From Owenia fusiformis (taxonomy: Eukaryota > Annelida > Polychaeta > Sabellida > Oweniidae), in the NCBI GenBank assembly GCA_903813345.2, contig CAIIXF020000011.1, forward strand, positions 11,816,842 through 11,880,841: 64,000 nucleotides of DNA, given 5' to 3'. The notes under the pieces were generated by a model, which did no database searches, had not been told where the DNA came from, and worked only from the letters and a program-made list of their open reading frames with translations. The position numbers and the translations under genes were made by a program. Shown here one piece after another: positions 43,301 to 55,300 of the stretch (its first letter is position 1; each line of letters starts with the position of its first letter).

Positions 43301-46300
43301 CATTCTACCACTGAACCACAAGTGCTTTTATGTTGTCCCTAAAGTATAATTCATTAAAATTGTAATTTCTCTTCATATCAGTATTTAAATGAAAAACATT
43401 GCACTGACCAGGAATCGAACCATGGCCAGCTAGATGACAGTTTAGCATTCTACCAATGAACCATCAGTGCTTCCATGTTGTCCCTAAAGTATAATTAATA
43501 AAAATTGTAATTTCTCTTCATATCAGTATTTAAATGAAAAACATTGCACTAACCAGGAATCGAACCATGGCCAGCTGCATGCCAGGCTAGCATTCTACCA
43601 CTGAACCATCAGTGCTTCCATGTTGTCCCTAAAGTATAATTCATAAAAATTGTAATTTCTCTTCATATCAGTATTTAAATGAAAAACATTGCACTAACCA
43701 GGAATTGACCCATGGCCAGCTGCATAACAGGCAAGCATTCTACCACTGAACCACCAGTGCTTTCATGTTTTCCCTAAAGTATAATTCATAAAAATTCTCT
43801 TCATATCAGTATTTAATTGAAAAACATTGCACTGGCCAGGAATGGAACCATGGCTAGCTGCACAAGAGGCGAGCATTCTACCACTGAACCACCAGTGCTT
43901 TCATGTTGTCTCTAAAGTATAATTCATAAAAATTGTAATTTCTCTTCATATCAGTATTGAAATGAAAAACAATGCACTGACCAGGAATCGAACCATGGCC
44001 AGCTGGATGACAGGTTAGCATTCTACCACTAAACCATCAGTGCTTTCATGTTGTAACTAAAGTATAATCATAGGCTGGTATTGAAAAAGACCGCTGTGAC
44101 AGAGCGTGCTATTTTGCATAGAAACACTAAGAAACTCACACAATTAATTTTTTTACTCATATGTTTCGCTATACCAAAGAAAATTTCTTACTCCATTTGT
44201 ATATCATTTGCGGGTAACTTTAATTTTTGTTTGAAGTCCAACAACGCTAAGAGTAAAAGCTATTGAAAACGGCGCCAAGGTATCATACTCCAAAATGTAC
44301 CATTTCTTTTATTTCTTTTTAATGGTACAAAATAGTGACACGATAATATTTACATATGTTTTCAGCATAACTCTGAAGGTATTAATGATATCTTGATGTA
44401 TTGGGTATTTTTGATATTTTTTATAAAACATAATGTTTACATTTTTTGTCAGCTGTGACGGAGCAGTTTTAACTGTGAACTACGTTAAGAATTTAAGATT
44501 CAAATTATATCTTTTAAAAGTACCCTTAGAAGAGAGAACGTCAAAAATCACTTTCCTAAGTTATGACAAGTAGCATCTGGGAGATCTGGGGTAATGTAAA
44601 TCTGAGATATAAAAACGGCCACTCTTAGCATTTTTCGGAGGTTTGTACTGAAATCAACATTAATCAACATGGTGTAAACTCAACATAATATTTTTTATAC
44701 GTTTTCGCCAAGACGTCTTGGAATGTCACGTGCGGTGTAAATAGGGCTAATATGAATTTATTCGAAATAGCGTACAGACATCCTGCATTCCGACAGATGT
44801 ATAACCTTTTACCACATAATATTACTGTATATAAGATGATCCCAATACAGATTTAATTTGTAATTATTTGAAATTCATCGTTTTGCATAGACTAAAATTA
44901 TAAAAAAAAGCCTTGGTAAACATGCTGCACTGTAAAACCTGTATCAATGAATATCTTTCTCTAGTGAACACCTCTTCTTATGAAATATTCCTCTGACTTC
45001 TGTATGAAATTGCCTGTATGGAGTGAACATCTACCAACTGGGAACACATTTTTGGGCTCCATATGTGTTCACTGTGCACATTTTTTACTGTTGTTGCATC
45101 AGATAGCCATAATTCTTATTCAAATAAAGAACAATCTTAAAATCAAATTTTGCATTACGTATTTCAAGATCGGGTTCAAGATACACTCCACTTACCTTTT
45201 GGAACGACTAAAGAGGGTAGAACAATCCGCAGACCATGCCATTATGTGTATTTAGCTTCATCTTCAGCAAATAATTTTACTTCAAATAATCAAGTTACCA
45301 TAAAAAATGACCATGTCAGGTGATGGATCCACAGTCACTACGAAAGGCAAATACCCTATACTGAAATGAAGTTGACTATCATTTTCATGAGTTACCATGC
45401 ATAACTTGGATTACAGTACAAACTGAGAAAAGAAGCTTAAAGAGTGATCGTATATACATCTCAGAATTTGAATTGTGTACTTTTATTGTTTTATTTTTCA
45501 GAATACTTTACGAAAAAGATTTGACACGCTCACTCCTCTAAAGTGTAGTTGTAAAGAGATATATTATAAATCTAAATTCTTAACGTATTTCAGATTTGAA
45601 ACTGCTCTGCACAGCTGACAAAAAATTTAAACATTATTTTTTATAAAAGAAATTAAAAATACCCAATACATAAAGATGCTGAAAACATATGTTAATATTA
45701 TCGTGTCGCTATATTGTACCATTAAAAAGAAATAAAAGAAATGGTACACTTTTGTGGATTTCCTAGTGTTTCTATGCAAAATAGCACGCTCCGTCACAGC
45801 AGACAAATCTTTCGATCCCAGCCTGTGATAATTCATAAAAATTGTAATTTCTCTTCATATCAGTTTTTAAATGAAAAACATTACACTGACCAGGAGCGAA
45901 CCATGGTCAGCTGGATGACAGGTTAGCATTCTACCATTGAACCATCAGTGCTTTCATGTTGTAACTAAAGTATAATTCATAAAAATTGTAATTTCTCTTC
46001 ATATCAGTATTTAAATGAAAAACATTTCACTGACCAGGAATCAAACCATGGCCAGCTGCATGACAGGCGAGCATTCTACCACTGAACCATCAGTGCTTTC
46101 ATGTTGTAAGTAAAGTATAATTTAAAAAAATTGTAATTCATCTTCAAGCACGATTTTAAATAAAATAAACATTGCACTAGTCAGGAATCGACCTATGGCC
46201 AGCTGCATGAGAAGCGAGCATTGTACCACTGAACCACCAATGCTTTCATGTTAATGCATAAAATACATAAAATTATAATTTATCTTCATATCACTTTTAA

Positions 46301-49300
46301 ATTTAAATGAAAAAACATTCCATTGACCAGAATCGATCCATGGACAGCCCAAGGCTAACTGCACGATATGCAAGCATTCTACCACTGAACCACCAGTGTT
46401 TCATGCTAACACTAGGGTATAATTCATAAAAAATTGTAATTTATCTTCATTCCAGTCTTTGAATGAAAAAAATATTGCATTGACAAGGAATCGACCCATG
46501 TTCAGCAGCATAACAGGCGAGCATTCTACCACTAAACCACCAAGGGGTTCATGTTAACGCTAAAGTATAATTCATAATAATTGTGATTTATCTTCATATC
46601 AGTTTTTAAATGAAAAAATGTTACACTATCCAGGAATCGACCCATGCCCACCTACATGGTAGGCAAGGACTCTACTACTAAACCACCAAGGGGTTCATGT
46701 TAACGCTAAAGTATAATTCATAATAATTGTGATTTATCTTCATATCAGTTTTTAAATGAAAAAATTTTACACTATCCAGGAATCGACCCATGCCCACCTA
46801 CATTGTAGGCAAGGACCCTACCACTGAACCACCAGTGCTTTCATGTTAACGCTAAAGTATGATTAATATAAATTGTAATTTATCTTCATATCAGTTTTTA
46901 AATGAAAAAAATGTTACACTTCCGAGGAATCGACCCATGCCCACCTACATGGTAGGCAAGGACTCTACCACTGAACCACCAGTGCTTTCATGTTAACGCT
47001 AAAGTATGATTAATATAAATTGTAATTTATCTTCATATCAGTTTTTAAATGAAAAAAATGTTACACTATCCAGGAATCGACCCATGCCCACCTACACTGT
47101 AGGCAAGGACTCTACCACTGAACCACCAGTGCTTTCATGTTAACGCTAAAGTATGATTCATATAAATTGTAATTTGTCTTCATATCAGTTTTTAAATGAA
47201 AAAAATGTTACACTATCCAGGAATCGACCCATGCCCACCTACATTGTAGGCAAGGACTCTACCACTGAACCACCAGTGCTTTCATGTTAACGCTAAAGTA
47301 TGATTAATATAAATTGTAATTTATCTTCATATCAGTTTTTAAATGAAAAAAATGTTACACTTCCCAGGAATCGACCCATGCCCACCTACATGATAGGCAA
47401 GGACTCTACCACTGAACCACCAGTGCTTTCATGTTAACGCTAAAGTATGATTCATATAAATTGTAATTTATCTTCATATCAGTTTTTAAATGAAAAAAAT
47501 GTTACACTATCCAGGAATCGACCCATGCCCACCTACACTGTAGGCAAGGACTCTACCACTGAACCACCTGTGCTTTCATGTTAACGCTAAAGTATGATTC
47601 ATATAAATTGTAATTATCTTCATATCAGTTTTTAAATGAAAAAAATGTTACACTATCCAGGAATCGACCCATGCCCACCTACATTGTAGGCAAGGACTCT
47701 ACCACTGAACCACCAGTGCTTTCATGTTAACGCTAAAGTATGATTAATATAAATTGTAATTTATCTTCATATCAGTTTTTAAATGAAAAAAATGTTACAC
47801 TTCCCAGGAATCGACCCATGCCCACCTACATTGTAGGCAAGGACTCTACCACTGAACCACCAGTGCTTTCATGTTAACGCTAAAGTATGATTAATATAAA
47901 TTGTAATTTATCTTCATATCAGTTTTTAAATGAAAAAAATGTTACACTTCCCAGGAATCGACCCATGCCCACCTACATGATAGGCAAGGACTCTACCACT
48001 GAACCACCAGTGCTTTCATGTTAACGCTAAAGTATGATTAATATAAATTGTAATTTATCTTCATATCAGTTTTTAAATGAAAAAAATGTTACACTATCCA
48101 GGAATCGACCCATGCCCACCTACATTGTAGGCAAGGACTCTACCACTGAACCACCAGTGCTTTCATGTTAACGCTAAAGTATGATTAATATAAATTGTAA
48201 TTTATCTTCATATCAGTTTTTAAATGAAAAAAAATGTTACACTATCCAGGAATCGACCCATGCCCACCTACACTGTAGGCAAGGACTCTACCACTGAACC
48301 ACCAGTGCTTTCATGTTAACGCTAAAGTATGATTCATATAAATTGTAATTTATCTTCATATCAGTTTTTAAATGAAAAAAATGTTACACTATCCAGGAAT
48401 CGACCCATGCCCACCTACATTGTAGGCAAGGACTCTACCACTGAACCACCAGTGCTTTCATATTAACGCTAAAGTATGATTCATATAAATTGTAATTTAT
48501 CTTCATATCAGTTTTTTAAATGAAAAAAATGTTACACTATCAAGGAATCGACCCATGCCCACCTACATTGTAGGCAAGGACTCTACCACTGAACCACCAG
48601 TGCTTTCATGTTAACGCTAAAGTATGATTCATATAAATTGTAATTTATCTTCATATCAGTTTTTAAATGAAAAAAATGTTACACTATCCAGGAATCGACC
48701 CATGCCCACCTACATTGTAGGCAAGGACTCTACCACTGAACCACCAGTGCTTTCATGTTAACGCTAAAGTATGATTAATATAAATTGTAATTTATCTTCA
48801 TATCAGTTTTTAAATGAAAAAAATGTTACACTTCCCAGGAATCGACCCATGCCCACCTACATGATAGGCAAGGACTCTACCACTGAACCACCAGTGCTTT
48901 CATGTTAACGCTAAAGTATGATTCATATAAATTGTAATTTATCTTCATATCAGTTTTTAAATGAAAAAAATGTTACACTATCCAGGAATCGACCCATGCC
49001 CACCTACACTGTAGGCAAGGACTCTACCACTGAACCACCTGTGCTTTCATGTTAACGCTAAAGTATGATTCATATAAATTGTAATTTATCTTCATATCAG
49101 TTTTTAAATGAAAAAAATGTTACACTATCCAGGAATCGACCCATGCCCACCTACATTGTAGGCAAGGACTCTACCACTGAACCACCAGTGCTTTCATGTT
49201 AACGCTAAAGTATGATTAATATAAATTGTAATTTATCTTCATATCAGTTTTTAAATGAAAAAAATGTTACACTTCCCAGGAATCGACCCATGCCCACCTA

Positions 49301-52300
49301 CATGGTAGGCAAAGACTCTACCACTGAACCACCAGTGCTTTCATGTTAACGCTAAAGTATGATTAATATAAATTGTAATTTATCTTCATATCAGTTTTTA
49401 AATGAAAAAAATGTTACACTTCCCAGGAATCGACCCATGCCCACCTACATGATAGGCAAGGACTCTACCACTGAACCACCAGTGCTTTCATGTTAACGCT
49501 AAAGTATGATTAATATAAATTGTAATTTATCTTCATATCAGTTTTTAAATGAAAAAAATGTTACACTATCCAGGAATCGACCCATGCCCACCTACATTGT
49601 AGGCAAGGACTCTACCACTGAACCACCAGTGCTTTCATGTTAACGCTAAAGTATGATTAATATAAATTGTAATTTATCTTCATATCAGTTTTTAAATGAA
49701 AAAAATGTTACACTTCCCAGGAATCGACCCATGCCCACCTACATGGTAGGCAAGGACTCTACCACTGAACCACCAGTGCTTTCATGTTAACGCTAAAGTA
49801 TGATTAATATAAATTGTAATTTATCTTCATATCAGTTTTTAAATGAAAAAAAATGTTACACTATCCAGGAATCGACCCATGCCCACCTACACTGTAGGCA
49901 AGGACTCTACCACTGAACCACCAGTGCTTTCATGTTAACGCTAAAGTATGATTCATATAAATTGTAATTTATCTTCATATCAGTTTTTAAATGAAAAAAA
50001 TGTTACACTATCCAGGAATCGACCCATGCCCACCTACATTGTAGGCAAGGACTCTACCACTGAACCACCAGTGCTTTCATATTAACGCTAAAGTATGATT
50101 CATATAAATTGTAATTTATCTTCATATCAGTTTTTTAAATGAAAAAAATGTTTATCAAGGAATCGACCCATGCCCACCTACATTGTAGGCAAGGACTCTA
50201 CCACTGAACCACCAGTGCTTTCATGTTAACGCTAAAGTATGATTCATATAAATTGTAATTTATCTTCATATCAGTTTTTAAATGAAAAAAATGTTACACT
50301 ATCCAGGAATCGACCCATGCCCACCTACATGATAGGCAAGGACTCTACCACTGAACCACCAGTGCTTTCATGTTAACGCTAAAGTATGATTCATATAAAT
50401 TGTAATTTATCTTCATATCAGTTTTTAAATGAAAAAAAATGTTACACTTCCCAGGAATCGACCCATGCCCACCTACATGATAGGCAAGGACTCTACCACT
50501 GAACCACCAGTGCTTTCATGTTAACGCTAAAGTATGATTAATATAAATTGTAATTTATCTTCATATCAGTTTTTAAATGAAAAAAAATGTTACACTTCCC
50601 AGGAATCGACCCATGCCCACCTACATGATAGGCAAGGACTCTACCACTGAACCACCAGTGCTTTCATGTTAACGCTAAAGTATGATTCATATAAATTGTA
50701 ATTTATCTTCATATCAGTTTTTAAATGAAAAAAATGTTACACTATCCAGGAATCGACCCATGCCCACCTACACTGTAGGCAAGGACTCTACCACTGAACC
50801 ACCTGTGCTTTCATGTTAACGCTAAAGTATGATTCATATAAATTGTAATTTATCTTCATATCAGTTTTTAAATGAAAAAAATGTTACACTATCCAGGAAT
50901 CGACCCATGCCCACCTACATTGTAGGCAAGGACTCTACCACTGAACCACCAGTGTTTTCATGTTAACGCTAAAGTATGATTCATATAAATTGTAATTTAT
51001 CTTCATATCAGTTTTTAAATGAAAAAAAATGTTACACTATCCAGGAATCGACCCATGCCCACCTACATTGTAGGCAAGGACTCTACCACTGAACCACCAG
51101 TGCTTTCATGTTAACGCTAAAGTATGATTAATATAAATTGTAATTTATCTTCATATCAGTTTTTAAATGAAAAAAATGTTACACTTCCCAGGAATCGACC
51201 CATGCCCACCTACATGGTAGGCAAGGACTCTACCACTGAACCACCAGTGCTTTCATGTTAACGCTAAAGTATGATTAATATAAATTGTAATTTATCTTCA
51301 TATCAGTTTTTAAATGAAAAAAAATGTTACACTATCCAGGAATCGACCCATGCCCACCTACACTGTAGGCAAGGACTCTACCACTGAACCACCAGTGCTT
51401 TCATGTTAACGCTAAAGTATGATTCATATAAATTGTAATTTATCTTCATATCAGTTTTTAAATGAAAAAAATGTTACACTATCCAGGAATCGACCCATGC
51501 CCACCTACATTGTAGGCAAGGACTCTACCACTGAACCACCAGTGCTTTCATATTAACGCTAAAGTATGATTCATATAAATTGTAATTTATCTTCATATCA
51601 GTTTTTTAAATGAAAAAAATGTTTATCAAGGAATCGACCCATGCCCACCTACATTGTAGGCAAGGACTCTACCACTGAACCACCAGTGCTTTCATGTTAA
51701 CGCTAAAGTATGATTCATATAAATTGTAATTTATCTTCATATCAGTTTTTAAATGAAAAAAATGTTACACTATCCAGGAATCGACCCATGCCCACCTACA
51801 TTGTAGGCAAGGACTCTACCACTGAACCACCAGTGCTTTCATGTTAACGCTAAAGTATGATTAATATAAATTGTAATTTATCTTCATATCAGTTTTTAAA
51901 TGAAAAAAAATGTTACACTTCCCAGGAATCGACCCATGCCCACCTACATGATAGGCAAGGACTCTACCACTGAACCACCAGTGCTTTCATGTTAACGCTA
52001 AAGTATGATTCATATAAATTGTAATTTATCTTCATATCAGTTTTTAAATGAAAAAAATGTTACACTATCCAGGAATCGACCCATGCCCACCTACACTGTA
52101 GGCAAGGACTCTACCACTGAACCACCTGTGCTTTCATGTTAACGCTAAAGTATGATTCATATAAATTGTAATTTATCTTCATATCAGTTTTTAAATGAAA
52201 AAAATGTTACACTATCCAGGAATCGACCCATGCCCACCTACATTGTAGGCAAGGACTCTACCACTGAACCACCAGTGCTTTCATGTTAACGCTAAAGTAT

Positions 52301-55300
52301 GATTCATATAAATTGTAATTTATCTTCATATCAGTTTTTAAATGAAAAAATATTACACAAGCCAGGAATCGACCCATGGCAAGCTGCATGGCAGGCGAGC
52401 ATTCTACCACTGAACCACCTGTGCTTTCATGTTAACACTAAAGTATAATTCATAAAAATTGTAATTTATCATCGTGTCAGTTATTATGAAAAAGCATTAT
52501 ACAGGTCAGAAATCGAACCATGGTCAACTGCATGGCAGCCGTGCATTCTACGACTGAACCACCATCCAGTAATGTTCATTTTAATTAAAATCTGTCTTGA
52601 AGATGAATTACACTTTTACGCTTTTCATCAATTACACTTTAGGGCTGTTTGGGTGGTACAGTTATAGAATGCTCGCCTTTCATGCTGCTGGCCATGGGTC
52701 GATTCCTGGTCAGTGCAATTTTTCATCTAAAAACTGATGAAGCACAATTTTTATGAACTATTCTTTAAGGTGGCATATTTATTAAAGCGCCGAGAACGTA
52801 TCAAAGCTTAACACACCTTAACAAAGTTCCGAAAAGCTTGACTCACTCTTTATTCATCCTCCGATCACAGGACTACAAAATCCAGAATATATTCTTTGGG
52901 GGAAGAAGGAGAGGTACGGATTCTGGACACCTGCTTAGGAAGATGTCTTTGTTACGCTTTCATGAAGAACTCTCAAGCTTTCCAACGAATTGAGACGCTT
53001 TGATCAAGGATCGACACGCTTTGTTAGGCTATGTTACGCTTGACAAGCTTCCTTACTCCAACGCTCTTTCACGCAGGGCGACAAACATAATGTCTTCTTC
53101 AGATAGATCATGCTCTTGTACATCTGGAACTTCTGGATCTTGTTGTTCTGCCATAGTGTTCTGGAGTCAAAAATGTAACTTGATTTTATGGATCTACTGC
53201 ATGTTTATATAGTCATTGGATCAAAAGCGGCATGAAATCGGCGATCTCGGCATTTTCCGATGCGTGACAGAGCTTAACAGAGCGTAACAATGTACAACAG
53301 AGCTTGATAATCGTACCAGAGCCTGATTTAAAGCGTCATAATAGCACCAAGGCGTAATCTAAAGCTTATCAAGGTGTGATTCCAAGCGTAACAAAGCCTG
53401 ATCAAAGCGGGATCAAAGCGTGAGGAACCGTAACAAGTTGGGAAATCATAGCTTATCAGAGCGTAACATTACTTAGGAGATCGTGATATTTTGGGAAAAG
53501 TACACAAAAATGACGGGGCTATGCTCGCCGATTTGAAGCGTGGCATTCGCCGTTGGTGTGAACAAGGTCACTGGTGATCCAATCTATTACGCTAAAATGT
53601 CGGAACGTGGAAGGTACGATTTTTCTTTTTTCCTTATTTCACACGTTGTAGGCAGAATTCCCACGACATTTTTTATCACAAACGTATATCAGTATCATAT
53701 GTTTAAGAAAATGTTCATATTTGCGAACAAATAGTCAGAAAATAAGATCAATTAAGATCTGCACTTTTAACCCATACCGTTTCTGTAACTGAAGTGAGGA
53801 ATTAAATCGACGATTCTGTTGTCTTCTGAGCTATTTTTCGCAAACATGTACATTTTCTAAAATATACGATACTGACACACGTTTGTGTGAAAAAATGTCG
53901 TTGGGATTCTGGCTACAACGCGTGAAGCAAGGAAAAAAAGAAAAATCGTACCTTCGACGTTCCGACATTTTGTTACCGAAACGGTTACCGAAACGAACCG
54001 TTTCGGTAACCAGCGTAATCGAGTGGATCACCAGTGATGGTGTTAGCGTTAAAATGAAAAAAAATGAAATTAAAAGCACTGATGATTCAGTGATAGAAAG
54101 CTCTCCTCACGTGCAACTGAAAATTGTAATTCATCTTTGTCAGTTTTTAAATGAAGAACATTGCACTGAGAATGAATCAAACATGGTCATGGTTCGCTGC
54201 ATGACAGACGAGCATTCCACCATTGAACCACCTGTGCGTTCATATTAACACATGATTAACAAAATCATAATTCATCTTCAAGCCAGATTTTGAACTACAC
54301 AACAGCAACGCCAAAGCGTAGCAAATCCCATGGAAAGATTTCACCACTGAACCACCAGTGCGTCCATGTTAACACTAAAATATGATTCATGAAAATTGTA
54401 CCACTTGTGTTTACTCTATAACATATGACAGAAAGTAGGACTTTGTCATTTCAGGGAACTCTCTCATGTACAAGTATAAAGGCAATGGCAGGTTTTGTGA
54501 CTGAAAATTGTTATAAAGCAACTAAGTAACCGAGTAACTAACTCAATAACTTAGTACCCACCCCAAGTCTTAGTCTGAGTAACTTAATGACTTACTTACA
54601 AAGTCATATTATTTGGTGAAAAGCTGAGGTTTTTCTGTGCAAAGTTAATCTTTTCTCAAACACGGTGTGGTTCCAATTCACTGTGTGAATGGGTCCTTTA
54701 ATTATTTCCTGATAACGTTTTCAATTCTCAATAATGTTTCATGAAATCTTCACTGGATAAACTTCAAAGCATTCCTTAAAAAGAAAATACTTTATTAAAC
54801 TCTTGATTAAATTTCATTATGATTACAGTTTTTCAAAATTAATTCTGCTAAAATACCACTTTTCCATCTTTTGTCTGGGAATGATAAATCATCTCAATTT
54901 TCTTTCTGGAATAAGTATTGTATTCCATTGAATCATGTTTTCCCGTATGTTTTTCACCATATATAACATAAATATTTTAATTTGTTACCTTTGTTTAACA
55001 TTGACCTTATCTAAAATGCAAATTGAAGTTATCTAAAAAATAGAGAGATGACTTGTTCTGTTCTGGCTATAGACTTATATAGAATTTGTTTTTTTATGTC
55101 ACCACCAGAAGTGGTGACATATTGTTATAGCTGTTTGTGGTCGATGTTTGTAACAAATGGCATTCGGCATCAGCATCTGTAACTGTTGGTGACATTTTGC
55201 ATGTTAATGCCTTGTTTATTTTGTTGACATTGTCTTCAGAATGGAGTTTTTGTACCTTAACAACTTTACATGTAATGTATGTCAAATTAACATCTGAAGC

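Noticed and set aside
42344-52430. CRISPR-like array
   Set aside because: No unique spacers: repeats are contiguous 147-bp units in an animal intron.
42344-54245. Functional tRNA gene cluster
   Set aside because: Units resemble tRNA-Gly, but the T-stem has central mismatches, acceptor pairing is partly lost in the 147-bp form, and anticodon positions vary. Treated as a tRNA-derived satellite.
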